Assembly (NCBI RefSeq): GCF_002115755.1
Contig: NZ_JFKA01000001.1
Coordinates: 558,001-622,000, forward strand
From: Thalassospira mesophila
GTDB taxonomy: Bacteria; Pseudomonadota; Alphaproteobacteria; Rhodospirillales; Thalassospiraceae
Direction: 5' to 3'
Length of the DNA stretch: 64,000 nucleotides
A program made the translations under genes and the position numbers. Below, piece by piece: positions 1 to 8,934 of the stretch. The number at the start of each line of letters is the position of its first letter. Position 1 is the first letter of the stretch. Under the pieces are notes generated by a model. It ran no database searches. It was not told where the DNA came from and saw nothing but the letters and a program-made list of their open reading frames with translations.

Positions 1-1
1 T

Positions 2-403
2 ACCCGTTGGCAGGATCTGATCGGGCTGGAGGGGGTGACAGTTATCAATAACAGCTTTGGTACGAAATTTGACAGCTTCGCCCAGGATAAACTCACCCTG
101 CGCGAAAGCCCGACTTTGGCGCAAAGCTTGCGTCTGGTTGAATTGGGGCGGGCGGATTATCTGGTCTATGAAGATTTTCCTGCCGCGGCCTTTATTGCCA
201 AAAACAATTTAAGCGAAATTGTTGCCAGCCCGGTCGATATCAGTTCCGAAGACCTGTTTATTACCATGTCACGCAGTTCGCCCTGTAACACCGAAACCCT
301 GCGTGTGCGCCTGTCCGCCGCCATTCGCAAACTGGTCGATGATGGCTTGATGAAAAAATTGCTGGCCAGCAATATCGAGCAATGGGGCCGGTTAACCAAC
401 TGA
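2..403 (+). CDS. Extracellular solute-binding protein, C-terminal part (family 3-like)
   Basis: The reading frame is open from the first bases of the window, so the N-terminus lies outside it. The visible ~133 residues have the layout of lobe 1/C-terminus of a family-3 periplasmic binding protein: a 'LVELGRADYLVYED' stretch typical of the segment that closes over the ligand, then a C-terminal amphipathic helix (AAIRKLVDDGLMKKLL). Such proteins bind amino acids or related polar solutes for ABC uptake, but some of the same fold are stand-alone sensors. No permease or ATPase follows, and a hairpin terminator lies 27 bases after the stop, so any transporter partners must be upstream. Ligand unknown. 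Confidence 0.6.
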   Translation, partial: TRWQDLIGLEGVTVINNSFGTKFDSFAQDKLTLRESPTLAQSLRLVELGRADYLVYEDFPAAAFIAKNNLSEIVASPVDISSEDLFITMSRSSPCNTETLRVRLSAAIRKLVDDGLMKKLLASNIEQWGRLTN

Positions 404-430
404 GACCCGAATTTTCACCTTTTGTGTGCA

Positions 431-456
431 GGCGGCTTTTACGGGCCGCCTTTTTT
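431..456 (+). terminator. Rho-independent terminator after the binding-protein gene
   Basis: GGCGGC pairs with GCCGCC around a short loop and is followed directly by six T. It separates the truncated gene from the TRAP operon. Confidence 0.75.
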
Positions 457-507
457 ATGATGCAGTAATGCTTGGGCGTTGGGGCGCGCGCGAATGTTTG
501 GTGGGCA

Positions 508-528
508 TTGCGCATTTGTGATGCGCAA
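508..528. promoter_or_regulatory. Perfect inverted repeat, possible operator
   Basis: TTGCGCAT and ATGCGCAA are perfect inverted arms around a 5-base centre, about 210 bases before dctP. The size and spacing suit a dimeric regulator such as a GntR- or LacI-type protein controlling TRAP transport. There is no T-run, so it is unlikely to be a terminator. The regulator is not visible in the window. Confidence 0.35.
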
Positions 529-740
529 GTGGCGCGGAACCGTCATGGCCATTGAAATTATTATGAGCAGGATGCCTGCGGGGAAATACGTAGGTCATCA
601 ATCGGCCTGGCGGGCCTCGCGGTGCGAAAGGGGCGAATTTGTGCCTTTGCAGTTGTTTTTACGACACATTCCATATTAACTTCGGCCCTTAACAAAATTA
701 AGTTACCAAAAACACACCCGTTCTGGGAGGAACGAACATC

Positions 741-1763
741 ATGAACTTTCTCAAAAGCCTGCCCGCGCTGGTTGTTGGCGCGGCTCTGGCCCTGAGTGCC
801 AGTGCCCATGCCGCCGATTACAAAGGCGAATACAAGGTGTCGACCGTTCTGGGCAAACCGTTCCCGTGGGGGGAAGCTGCCGAAAAATGGGCGGCACTGG
901 TGTCCGAGCGCACCGATGGCCGCATTAACATGAAGGTCTATCCCAATGCGCAGCTGGTGGCTGGCGATCAGACCAAAGAATTCACCGCCATGCGCCAGGG
1001 CATTATCGATATGGCCGTTGGCTCGACCATTAACTGGTCGCCACAGGTCAAGGAACTTAACCTGTTTTCGCTGCCGTTTCTGATGCCTGATTTCGCCTCG
1101 ATGGATGCCCTGACTCAGGGCCCGGTTGGCGAGAAAATTTTTGATGCGATCCGCAAACAGGGGATCGAGCCGATTGGCTGGGCCGAAAACGGTTTCCGTG
1201 AAGTCACCAACTCCAAACATCCGATCACCTCACCGGCCGATCTTGATGGTTTGAAAATGCGTGTTGTCGGATCCCCGCTTTATAACGATATTTTCACAGC
1301 CCTTGGCGCCAACCCGACGCAAATGAGCTGGGCCGATGCCAAACCGGCCCTGACCACCGGTGCGGTTGACGGGCAGGAAAACCCGCTGACGGTTTATGAC
1401 GTGGCGCAAATGGAAACCGCCGGGCAAACCTATGTCACCTTGTGGCATTATGTGGCTGACCCGCTGATTTTTGCTGTGAACAAACGTGTTTGGGGCTCGT
1501 TTAGCGACGACGACAAAGCGATTGTTAAAAAGGCCGCCGATGATGCCGGTGCCTATGGCATTGGTCTTGCGCGCAAGGGCATGACCGAGGATGACCAGTC
1601 CCTGATCAAGGCACTGGAAGCACGCGGTGCCAAAATCACCACCCTGACCGACGAACAGCGTCAAAAATTTGTTGATGCCACCCGCGATGTTTACAACAAG
1701 TGGAAAGACCGCATCGGTGCCGATCTGGTCGATATGGCTGAAAAATCGATTTCTGAGCGTTAA
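741..1763 (+). CDS. dctP: TRAP transporter substrate-binding protein, DctP family
   Basis: Periplasmic binding component of a tripartite ATP-independent (TRAP) transporter. At 340 residues it has the family's usual length. A Sec signal peptide covers about residues 1-24 (cleavage after SAHA). The mature part has the DctP pattern: a helix rich in Gly/Trp near the start of the mature protein, a central 'LDGLKMRV' strand carrying the arginine that in this family salt-bridges the ligand carboxylate, and a long C-terminal helix. A good SD (GGAGGA) supports the start. It is followed by matching dctQ and dctM genes. The substrate is probably an organic acid, but the exact ligand cannot be read from sequence. 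Confidence 0.92.
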   Translation: MNFLKSLPALVVGAALALSASAHAADYKGEYKVSTVLGKPFPWGEAAEKWAALVSERTDGRINMKVYPNAQLVAGDQTKEFTAMRQGIIDMAVGSTINWSPQVKELNLFSLPFLMPDFASMDALTQGPVGEKIFDAIRKQGIEPIGWAENGFREVTNSKHPITSPADLDGLKMRVVGSPLYNDIFTALGANPTQMSWADAKPALTTGAVDGQENPLTVYDVAQMETAGQTYVTLWHYVADPLIFAVNKRVWGSFSDDDKAIVKKAADDAGAYGIGLARKGMTEDDQSLIKALEARGAKITTLTDEQRQKFVDATRDVYNKWKDRIGADLVDMAEKSISER

Positions 1764-1889
1764 AATTGTCGTGCCTGCAAAATATTGATCTCACGGCCTT
1801 CACAGCGGCAAATTGCCAATGTGGGGGCCGGTTTTCCGTCTTCTGCTTATTCCCGTAAAATTATGCGCTATGTTTGAAAGGTCTCGACC

Positions 1890-2468
1890 GTGTCGGATCG
1901 TGACGGAATCCCTATTGAATTTGATGCCGAACCCCATGGCACTGCGCCCTCTAAAACAGAGGGCAGCGACGCCGGTGGCCCGTGGCTGAAAATTGAAGAA
2001 GCCATTGCAGCTCTGGCCATGGGGCTGATCTGTCTGATCAGCCTTGCCAATGTGGTGGTGCGCTATCTGACCGACATTTCCTTTGCCTTCACCGAAGAAT
2101 TTTCGGTGTTTTTGCTGGTTGTGATGACCCTGGTGGGGGCATCGATTGCCTTTGCACGCAACGAACATATTCGTATTACCTTTTTCCTCGAACGCTTTCC
2201 GCGTCCGGTGCGTTTGATTGTCGAATTGCTGATTTTGGCCATCACGACCATGCTGTTTGCCATGATCATGTATTACGGGGCGACCTTTGCCCTTGATCAG
2301 TACGAATATGGCGAGGTTTCGGCCGGTCTGGGCTATCCCAGCTGGATCTATTCGGTGTGGTTGCCGTTGCTGTCGCTGGTTATTTTGTTTCGCGTTGTCG
2401 AACATGCCTGGCGGCTGGCACGCGCGCGCCGTAATGCTGGTAACGGTCGCGATGGAGGGGTAAAATGA
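1890..2468 (+). CDS. dctQ: TRAP transporter small permease, DctQ family
   Basis: Small inner-membrane subunit of the TRAP transporter, 192 residues. After a hydrophilic N-terminal tail of about 35 residues come four predicted membrane helices, with the family's 'NVVVRY' motif near the end of the first and a 'FTEEF...' segment after it. The start is GTG with a weak upstream site. The long polar tail is longer than usual, so a later start is possible, although no internal ATG is well placed. It overlaps dctM by 4 bases (ATGA), which implies translational coupling. Confidence 0.9.
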   Translation: MSDRDGIPIEFDAEPHGTAPSKTEGSDAGGPWLKIEEAIAALAMGLICLISLANVVVRYLTDISFAFTEEFSVFLLVVMTLVGASIAFARNEHIRITFFLERFPRPVRLIVELLILAITTMLFAMIMYYGATFALDQYEYGEVSAGLGYPSWIYSVWLPLLSLVILFRVVEHAWRLARARRNAGNGRDGGVK

Positions 2469-3760
2469 CCCCCAGTCTCGCCCTTCTTGCTTCTTTTGCC
2501 GTGCTGCTCGTCATGGGGGCGCCCATTGCGGTGGCGCTTGGTTTTGCCGGGGTTGTCGGCATTTATTTCGGCCTTGATGTTTATGCATTGGCGACCGTGG
2601 GCACCAATACCTATAATGGCCTCGCCAAATATCCGCTGATCGCGATTCCCCTGTTTATTTTAACTGGCATGATTTTCGAGCGATCCGGGGTCGCTCGGGG
2701 GCTGGTTGAATTTGCCGGGGCCATTGTGGGGCCGCGTCGCGGCGGGTTGGCCGTGGTTGCGGTGCTGGTCTGTATGATGATGGGCGGCATGTCGGGGTCC
2801 GGCCCGGCCGATGCGGCGGCGGTTGCCATGGTGATGATCCCCTCGATGATGCGTGCGGGGTATCCGCGCGAATTTTCCGCCAGCGTGATTGCGGCCGGGG
2901 CCTCAACCGCCATTCTTATCCCGCCATCGGTCGCGTTGATTATTTATTCCATCATCGTGCCGGGCGTTGACCTGCGCGCTTTGTTCGCCGGTGGCATTAT
3001 CCCCGGTATTCTGGCCGGTGCGGCGATTATCATTCCCGTGCTGTTGCTGTCGCGCAAACATGACTTTGGCGCCCTGGAAACCCGCAGCCAGTCGGCCCTT
3101 TTGCCCGCCTTCATGCATGCTCTGCCGGGTCTTTTGGCCCCGGTTATCATTCTGGGTGGCTTGCGCTCCGGCCTGTTCACCCCGACCGAGGCTGCCGTGG
3201 TGGCCGTGGCCTATGGTTTGGTGATTGGCATGTTTGTTTATCGCACCATTCGCCTGCGCGATCTGTATCGCCTGTTTGTCGATTCCGCCGTTACCTCGGG
3301 CGTGATCATGTTGATCATTACGCTGGCGGGCATTTTTGCCTGGGCCGGGGCCACATTAGGCACGTTCGATCTGGCCGCCAACGCCATTTTGGGCCTGTCG
3401 GGCAACGAACATGTGGTGCTGGCCCTGATCATGGTGGTGTTGCTACTGGCCGGTATGGTGCTTGATGGCGTGTCGATCTATCTGATCATGCTGCCTATTT
3501 TAATGCCGATCATGCAGGAATTTGGCTGGAGCCCAGTCTGGTTCGGCGTGGTGATGGCCATGAACATCGCCATTGGCCAGTTCACGCCCCCCGTTGCTGT
3601 GAACCTGATGGTCACCACCCGCATCGCCGGTATTCCGCTGGAAAAATCGGTGGGATGGAGCCTGTGGCTGGTGCTTTCAATGGCCATCGCCATGACGCTG
3701 GTAATTGCCTTTCCGTCACTGGTGACCTGGCTGCCGGAATTGCTGGGCTACCGGACGTAA
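2465..3760 (+). CDS. dctM: TRAP transporter large permease, DctM family
   Basis: The sodium-driven transport subunit, 431 residues with about a dozen hydrophobic helices. It has two pseudo-symmetric halves, each with a glycine/serine-rich re-entrant stretch: 'MMGGMSGSGPADAAAVA' in the first half and the matching 'GVSIYLIMLPILMP' region in the second. In the family it moves organic-acid anions with sodium after delivery by DctP. It forms one operon with dctP and dctQ and ends shortly before a terminator hairpin. Length and topology are complete. Confidence 0.93.
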   Translation: MTPSLALLASFAVLLVMGAPIAVALGFAGVVGIYFGLDVYALATVGTNTYNGLAKYPLIAIPLFILTGMIFERSGVARGLVEFAGAIVGPRRGGLAVVAVLVCMMMGGMSGSGPADAAAVAMVMIPSMMRAGYPREFSASVIAAGASTAILIPPSVALIIYSIIVPGVDLRALFAGGIIPGILAGAAIIIPVLLLSRKHDFGALETRSQSALLPAFMHALPGLLAPVIILGGLRSGLFTPTEAAVVAVAYGLVIGMFVYRTIRLRDLYRLFVDSAVTSGVIMLIITLAGIFAWAGATLGTFDLAANAILGLSGNEHVVLALIMVVLLLAGMVLDGVSIYLIMLPILMPIMQEFGWSPVWFGVVMAMNIAIGQFTPPVAVNLMVTTRIAGIPLEKSVGWSLWLVLSMAIAMTLVIAFPSLVTWLPELLGYRT

Positions 3761-3811
3761 TGATTTAACCGACATGCGTGTCCTGTTTCTGGCCGCATAA
3801 ACTGGTTTTAA

Positions 3812-3843
3812 GGCGGTATCCTGCGAAGGGTGCCGCCTTTTTC
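3812..3843 (+). terminator. Terminator after dctPQM
   Basis: GGCGGTA and TGCCGCC pair (with one G-T) over a ~12-base loop and are followed by a run of T. Confidence 0.7.
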
Positions 3844-3907
3844 ATTTTGTCGGGCCGGGCATGATGCCGGGTAAGCTATTAATTCGGTAGTCTCTTGCCG
3901 ATTTAAT

Positions 3908-3930
3908 TTGACGTTAACGTAAACGTTAAC
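3908..3930. promoter_or_regulatory. LiuR-like operator upstream of acyl-CoA genes
   Basis: The repeated ACGTTAACGTAAACGTTAA pattern is a near-palindrome with the ACGT-rich character I remember for LiuR, the MerR-family repressor of branched-chain amino-acid degradation in proteobacteria. It lies 46 bases before a thioesterase gene and 620 bases before an isovaleryl-CoA dehydrogenase, a classical LiuR target. The match to LiuR is from memory. The repeat itself is directly visible. Confidence 0.5.
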
Positions 3931-3975
3931 TACAAGGGAATTCTCTTTTCCGACTTTCAGGATGGCCCGCCCGTC

Positions 3976-4440
3976 ATGACCGCATTTGAACCACAAAACC
4001 CCGACTATGAAGCGGAAGTGCGCCGCCGTTTTGCCCAGCAGCCTTACAATCTGGCGCTGGGTGCGCGGGTGGAGAAGGTGACGCCGGGCCGGGTGGAACT
4101 GGTGATGCCAGCGCGGGCGGATCTGGTGCAGCATAACGGCTATTTCCACGGCGGGGCGATTGCCGGGCTGGCCGATATTGCCGGTGGTTTTGCCGGATGG
4201 AGCCTTGTCGCCGCCGATCAGGGTATGCTGACGGTGGAATATAAACTTAACATCGTTGCGCCGGGGCTGGGTGAGCAGTTGCGTGCCGTGGGCGAGGTTA
4301 TATCGCGCGGGCGCTCTATCATTGTTACCCGAATAGACATTTTTGGCCATGACGGCACGCGCGACGTTTTATGCACAACCGCCCTGCAAACCCTGAAAAT
4401 CATGCGCCTGCCGCCCGAATTGCTGGTCGGGGCGGCGTGA
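3976..4440 (+). CDS. PaaI/YiiD-type hotdog-fold acyl-CoA thioesterase
   Basis: A 154-residue single-domain protein with the hotdog thioesterase pattern. The 'LVQHNGYFHGGAIAGLADIAGG' region (about 52-73) carries the conserved HGG and the acidic residue in the following helix used for thioester hydrolysis in the PaaI subgroup. It would hydrolyse acyl- or aryl-CoA, trimming CoA intermediates. It lies just downstream of the LiuR-like site and reads towards the isovaleryl-CoA dehydrogenase gene, which suggests a housekeeping role in branched-chain acyl-CoA breakdown. The substrate is inferred only. Confidence 0.8.
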   Translation: MTAFEPQNPDYEAEVRRRFAQQPYNLALGARVEKVTPGRVELVMPARADLVQHNGYFHGGAIAGLADIAGGFAGWSLVAADQGMLTVEYKLNIVAPGLGEQLRAVGEVISRGRSIIVTRIDIFGHDGTRDVLCTTALQTLKIMRLPPELLVGAA

Positions 4441-4548
4441 TGTGGTGATGCAGGCGGGTTAAGGGCGTTCGCATTTTAAATACAGGGTGTCGCGATAAGG
4501 ACACCGGATTTTCGTTTATAACAGTCGATCTAGGGCAGGAATTATCCC

Positions 4549-5721
4549 ATGGCATTTGTTGATTTTCCCGGTTTGAAATTTGATCTTGGCGAAACCGCCG
4601 AAGCCATCCGCGACAGCGTTTCGTCCTTTGCCGCGGCCGAAATCGCCCCGCGTGCGGCCGAGATCGACGCCAAAAACGAATTCCCCAATGATTTATGGCG
4701 CAAATTCGGCGATCTGGGCCTGTTGGGCATTACCGTGCCCGAGGAAGATGGTGGCACTGGCCTTGGCTATCTCGAACATGTGGTGGCGATGGAAGAAATC
4801 AGCCGGGCTTCGGCCTCGGTTGCGCTATCCTATGGCGCGCATTCCAATTTATGCGTCAACCAGTTGAAGCGGAATGGCACGGCGGAGCAAAAGGCCCGTT
4901 ACCTGCCCAAGCTGCTGAGCGGTGAACATATTGGCGCATTGGCCATGAGCGAACCCGGTGCCGGGTCTGACGTGGTGTCGATGAAATTGCGGGCCGAGAA
5001 AAAGGGCGATCGCTACATCCTTAATGGCAATAAAATGTGGATCACCAATGGCCCCGATGCCAGCACTCTGGTGGTTTATGCCAAAACCGATGCCAGTGCA
5101 GGGGCCAAGGGCATTACCGCCTTTATCATTGAAAAAGGCTTCAAGGGCTTTTCAACGGCGCAAAAGCTCGACAAGTTGGGCATGCGCGGGTCCAACACCT
5201 GCGAACTGGTGTTTCAGGATTGCGAAGTACCCGAGGAAAACGTACTGGGCACCCTGCATGGCGGCGTGCGCGTGCTGATGAGTGGCCTTGACTACGAACG
5301 TGCTGTTCTGGCCGCTGGGCCCACCGGTATTATGCGGGCCTGCATGGATGTGGTGGTGCCCTATATTCATGAACGCAAACAGTTTGGTCAGGCGATTGGC
5401 GAATTTCAGCTGATGCAGGGCAAAATGGCCGACATGTACACCACCATGAACGCGTGCCGTGCTTATGTGTATGAAGTTGCCAAGGCCTGTGATCGCGGCG
5501 AAACATCGCGCAAGGACGCTGCTGGCGTCATTTTATATGCCGCCGAAAAGGCAACATGGATGGCGCTGGAAGCGATTCAGACCTTGGGTGGCAATGGCTA
5601 TATCAACGAATATCCCACCGGTCGCTTGCTGCGCGATGCCAAGCTTTATGAAATTGGCGCGGGGACCAGCGAAATCCGCCGGATGCTGATTGGGCGTGAA
5701 TTGTTTGGTGAAACGGCATAA
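4549..5721 (+). CDS. ivd: Isovaleryl-CoA dehydrogenase
   Basis: FAD flavoenzyme of leucine catabolism that oxidises isovaleryl-CoA to 3-methylcrotonyl-CoA and passes electrons to ETF. At 390 residues it is full length. It contains the acyl-CoA dehydrogenase signatures 'MSEPGAGSD' (133-141) and a C-terminal '[12 protein letters not shown]' segment. The catalytic glutamate is in the '[13 protein letters not shown]' helix (E250). That position marks the isovaleryl-CoA subgroup, because most relatives carry their base in the YEGT loop, which here reads YEIGAGTS. The '[13 protein letters not shown]' and '[13 protein letters not shown]' stretches also match. A LiuR-like operator lies upstream. The usual partners (methylcrotonyl-CoA carboxylase, HMG-CoA lyase) are not in the window. 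Confidence 0.92.
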   Translation: MAFVDFPGLKFDLGETAEAIRDSVSSFAAAEIAPRAAEIDAKNEFPNDLWRKFGDLGLLGITVPEEDGGTGLGYLEHVVAMEEISRASASVALSYGAHSNLCVNQLKRNGTAEQKARYLPKLLSGEHIGALAMSEPGAGSDVVSMKLRAEKKGDRYILNGNKMWITNGPDASTLVVYAKTDASAGAKGITAFIIEKGFKGFSTAQKLDKLGMRGSNTCELVFQDCEVPEENVLGTLHGGVRVLMSGLDYERAVLAAGPTGIMRACMDVVVPYIHERKQFGQAIGEFQLMQGKMADMYTTMNACRAYVYEVAKACDRGETSRKDAAGVILYAAEKATWMALEAIQTLGGNGYINEYPTGRLLRDAKLYEIGAGTSEIRRMLIGRELFGETA

Positions 5722-5775
5722 AAGCCCGTATTTTTCCGATCTGAATGTTATTTTCCCACAAAAAGGGGATGCGTT

Positions 5776-6960
5776 ATGAATAATGATCCTGTTGTAATTG
5801 TTGCCTGTGCCCGCACCCCGATGGGTGGATTTCAGGGCGATCTGGCCCCGTTAACCGCATCCGAACTGGGCGGTGCCGCGATTAAGGCGGCACTGGAACG
5901 TGCCGGGGTTTCGGCCGATGACGTTGAAGAAGTCATCATGGGCAATGTGCTTCCTGCCGGTCAAGGGCAGGCACCGGCCCGGCAGGCGGCGTGGCATGCC
6001 GGTATTCCGTGGGCGGCGGGGGCGACAACGGTTAATAAAATGTGCGGCTCGGCCATGAAAGCGGCCATGTTCGGCAATGACCTTATTTTGGCGGGCAGTG
6101 CCGGTGTGGTGGTGGCCGGGGGCATGGAAAGCATGACCAACGCACCCTATTTGCTGCCCAAGGTGCGCGAGGGGCTGCGTTTGGGGCATGGCGAGGTCAA
6201 GGACCATATGTTTCTTGATGGTCTGGAAGATGCCTATGACAAGGGCCGCCTGATGGGCACCTTTGCCGAGGATACCGCGGCAAAATACGGCTTCACCCGC
6301 GAAGATCAGGATGCCTATGCCATTGAATCCCTGAAGCGAGCCAATGATGCTGCTTCAAGCGGCAATTTTGATGCCGAAATTACCCCGCTTACCATCACGT
6401 CTCGCAAGGGTGAGGTGACGGTGAGCGCCGATGAACAGCCGCCCAAAGCCCGGCCCGAGAAAATACCCGGTCTGCGCCCGGCCTTTCGCAAGGATGGCAC
6501 GGTCACAGCGGCCAATTCATCGTCGATTTCTGATGGCGGGGCGGCCTTGGTGCTGATGCGCCAGTCCGAAGCCCAAAAACGGGGCTTGAAACCGGTTGCC
6601 AAAATTGTCGGCCATGCCACCCATGCGCAAGAACCATGCTGGTTTACCACCGCCCCGATTGGTTCGATTGAAAAGCTTCTGGCAAAAACCGGCTGGGACA
6701 AGGAAAGCGTTGATTTATGGGAAATCAACGAGGCCTTTGCCGTGGTCGCCATGGCCGCCATTCACGACCTGAAACTGGACCCGGCCCGGGTTAATGTTCA
6801 TGGCGGGGCCTGTGCCCTGGGCCATCCCATTGGGGCCACGGGCGCACGGTTGCTGGTCACATTGATCCATGCGCTTAAAACGCATGGCGGGAAAAAGGGT
6901 GTGGCATCACTGTGTATTGGGGGGGGCGAGGCAACCGCAATGGCGGTGGAATTGCTGTAA
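5776..6960 (+). CDS. Acetyl-CoA C-acyltransferase (thiolase)
   Basis: Thiolase of 394 residues, normal for the family. The acyl-accepting cysteine is C90 in 'NKMCGSAMKA'. The acid/base pair is H350 in 'GHPIGATGAR' and C380 in 'LCIGGGEA'. It condenses two acetyl-CoA or cleaves acetoacetyl- or 3-ketoacyl-CoA. It follows ivd by 54 bases and probably shares its transcript, which suits the last step of leucine breakdown (acetoacetyl-CoA to two acetyl-CoA). A role in fatty-acid oxidation or polyhydroxyalkanoate supply cannot be excluded. Confidence 0.9.
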   Translation: MNNDPVVIVACARTPMGGFQGDLAPLTASELGGAAIKAALERAGVSADDVEEVIMGNVLPAGQGQAPARQAAWHAGIPWAAGATTVNKMCGSAMKAAMFGNDLILAGSAGVVVAGGMESMTNAPYLLPKVREGLRLGHGEVKDHMFLDGLEDAYDKGRLMGTFAEDTAAKYGFTREDQDAYAIESLKRANDAASSGNFDAEITPLTITSRKGEVTVSADEQPPKARPEKIPGLRPAFRKDGTVTAANSSSISDGGAALVLMRQSEAQKRGLKPVAKIVGHATHAQEPCWFTTAPIGSIEKLLAKTGWDKESVDLWEINEAFAVVAMAAIHDLKLDPARVNVHGGACALGHPIGATGARLLVTLIHALKTHGGKKGVASLCIGGGEATAMAVELL

Positions 6961-7074
6961 TTCGGGGCGGGGCAGGGGTTCTGCGCATGAAATTGCATTC
7001 AGGGACTACCAAGTTGGGCCTTTTGCCCCTATTTTGATGCGACCAAATTGCGACAAAACAGGGGAATGCACCTG

Positions 7075-7698
7075 ATGACGATGCGTACGATTGACAGGAT
7101 GAAGGCAGGGTTTCGCAGTTTTAAGGCGGCCTATTATGATCAGCGGCCCGAACGGGTTGCCCATCTGGTGGAATCTGGCCAGGAACCCGAAGTGCTGCTG
7201 ATCGCCTGTTCCGATTCCCGTGCCGATCCGGCCATTTTGATGAATGCCGAACCCGGCGACATGTTCATTGTTCGAAACGTCGCCAATCTGATCCCGCCCT
7301 ATCAGCCCGATGACCAGTATCACGGTACATCGGCGGCTTTGGAATATGGTGTGCGCGATCTTAAAGTTCGCGACGTTGTTATTTTGGGCCATTCGGGCTG
7401 CGGCGGTATTCAGGCGCTGGTGCAAGGGGCCATTGGCGGTGTGACAGCCCCGGATCGTGAATTTATCGGCCCGTGGATGGAAATTGCTTCGTGCTGTTCT
7501 GGGCATGGGCCCGATGTGGACGCGGTTTCGCGCCAGTCGGTGCGCAATTCCCTGACAAACCTTTTGACCTTTCCGTTTGTAAAGTCCGGGGTGGAATCAG
7601 GTTATTTGCAAATCCATGGCTGGTGGTTTGACATGAAAGAAGGTGCCCTGTGGCGCTATGTCGAAGAAAACGACAGGTTTGAAAAAGTCGAAGGATAA
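7075..7698 (+). CDS. Beta-class carbonic anhydrase
   Basis: Zinc enzyme interconverting CO2 and bicarbonate. Zinc ligands are clear: C45 in 'CSDSRADP' with the D47/R49 dyad, then H106 and C109 in 'GHSGCGG'. About 207 residues is typical of bacterial beta enzymes. The start is taken as the ATG nine bases after an AGGGGA ribosome site. A TTG 27 bases earlier and an ATG overlapping that site are less likely. The gene stands between a thiolase and an acyl-CoA dehydrogenase. Bicarbonate supply for biotin-dependent carboxylation in branched-chain breakdown is a plausible reason, but inferred. Confidence 0.92.
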   Translation: MTMRTIDRMKAGFRSFKAAYYDQRPERVAHLVESGQEPEVLLIACSDSRADPAILMNAEPGDMFIVRNVANLIPPYQPDDQYHGTSAALEYGVRDLKVRDVVILGHSGCGGIQALVQGAIGGVTAPDREFIGPWMEIASCCSGHGPDVDAVSRQSVRNSLTNLLTFPFVKSGVESGYLQIHGWWFDMKEGALWRYVEENDRFEKVEG

Positions 7699-7766
7699 TA
7701 TCGGGCAAAACGTGTTGTGTGCCGATATGCTTCCTTTGATAACGCGATAAAAAAGGAGGCCGGCAC

Positions 7767-8903
7767 ATGATGCGGCTCGAAGATCATCAGGAAATGGTGC
7801 GCGATACCGCGCGTGAATTTGCCGAAAACGAATTAAAACCCCACGCGGCAAAATGGGACGCGCACCATATTTTCCCCGCCGAAGCGATTAACGGCCTTGG
7901 CGAACTTGGCTTTTTAGGCATGCTGGTTCCCGAACAATATGGTGGGGCGGGCATGGACCATGTGTCCTATGCGCTGGCGTTAGAAGAAATTGCGGCGGGC
8001 GACGGGGCGACCTCGACGATTATGTCGGTCCATAATTCGGTTGGCTGTATGCCGATTTTAAAATTCGGCACCGAGGCCCAGAAACAGGAATTTCTGGTCC
8101 CCATGGCGCTGGGCGAGAAAATTGGCGTTTTTTGCCTGACCGAACCACAGGCGGGATCTGATGCCAGTGCCCTTAAAACCCGGGCTGTGCGCGATGGCGA
8201 TCATTGGGTGATTGACGGGGACAAACAGTTCATCACCTCGGGCCGCGAAGGCGATATCGCCATTGTGTTTGCCGTGACCGACCCGTCCGCTGGTAAACGC
8301 GGCATTTCGGCCTTTATCGTGCCGACCGATACACCGGGCTATGTTGTGTCGCGGACCGAGGAAAAACTGGGCCAAAACGCATCGGACACCTGCCAGATCA
8401 CCTTTGTTGAATGCCGGGTGCCCGCCGAAAATATGCTGGGTGCCGAAGGGCAGGGTTATAAAATTGCCCTTGCCAACCTGGAAGGTGGCCGCATTGGCAT
8501 TGCCGCGCAATCGGTGGGCATGGCGCGTGCTGCCTTTGATGCGGCGCGCGATTACGCCAATGAACGCGAAACATTCGGCAAAAAGATTATCGAACATCAG
8601 GCGGTTGCCTTTCGCCTCGCCGATATGGCGACCAAAATCGATGCCGCCCGCCTTTTGGTGCATCGCGCTGCCCAATTGCGCGATGATGGCAAACCCTGCC
8701 TGACCGAGGCCTGCATGGCAAAGCTGTTTGCATCCGAAATGGCCGAGGAAGTCTGCTCCAAAGCCATCCAGATCCACGGCGGGTATGGCTACCTTAAAGA
8801 CTTTCCGGTTGAACGCATTTACCGCGATGTGCGGGTTTGCCAGATTTACGAAGGCACATCCGACATTCAGCGCATGGTGATTGCACGGTCGTTGGCGGAT
8901 TAG
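7767..8903 (+). CDS. Acyl-CoA dehydrogenase, short/branched-chain type
   Basis: FAD acyl-CoA dehydrogenase of 378 residues. It shows '[15 protein letters not shown]' (FAD/substrate signature) and the C-terminal '[10 protein letters not shown]' loop with the catalytic glutamate at E362, so it belongs to the general short/medium/2-methyl-branched group and not the isovaleryl group. The '[16 protein letters not shown]' stretch is also diagnostic. Likely substrates are butyryl-, isobutyryl- or 2-methylbutyryl-CoA; which one is not resolved. A clear AAAAGGAGG site precedes the start, where two ATG codons are adjacent. It converges with prpF 31 bases downstream. Confidence 0.88.
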   Translation: MMRLEDHQEMVRDTAREFAENELKPHAAKWDAHHIFPAEAINGLGELGFLGMLVPEQYGGAGMDHVSYALALEEIAAGDGATSTIMSVHNSVGCMPILKFGTEAQKQEFLVPMALGEKIGVFCLTEPQAGSDASALKTRAVRDGDHWVIDGDKQFITSGREGDIAIVFAVTDPSAGKRGISAFIVPTDTPGYVVSRTEEKLGQNASDTCQITFVECRVPAENMLGAEGQGYKIALANLEGGRIGIAAQSVGMARAAFDAARDYANERETFGKKIIEHQAVAFRLADMATKIDAARLLVHRAAQLRDDGKPCLTEACMAKLFASEMAEEVCSKAIQIHGGYGYLKDFPVERIYRDVRVCQIYEGTSDIQRMVIARSLAD

Positions 8904-8934
8904 GCGTTGCGCGGTGGATGCCTGCACCGTCCCG

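Larger units (their letters stand above)
404..740. other. Intergenic region upstream of the TRAP operon
   Basis: No convincing gene. It holds the terminator at 431-456 and a perfect 8-bp inverted repeat (508-528). A Shine-Dalgarno GGAGGA at about 727-732 sets the start of dctP. No promoter hexamers stand out clearly. Confidence 0.6.

Noticed and set aside
561-1220. Antisense open frame opposite dctP
   Set aside because: Shadow of dctP; no ribosome site or recognisable domain.
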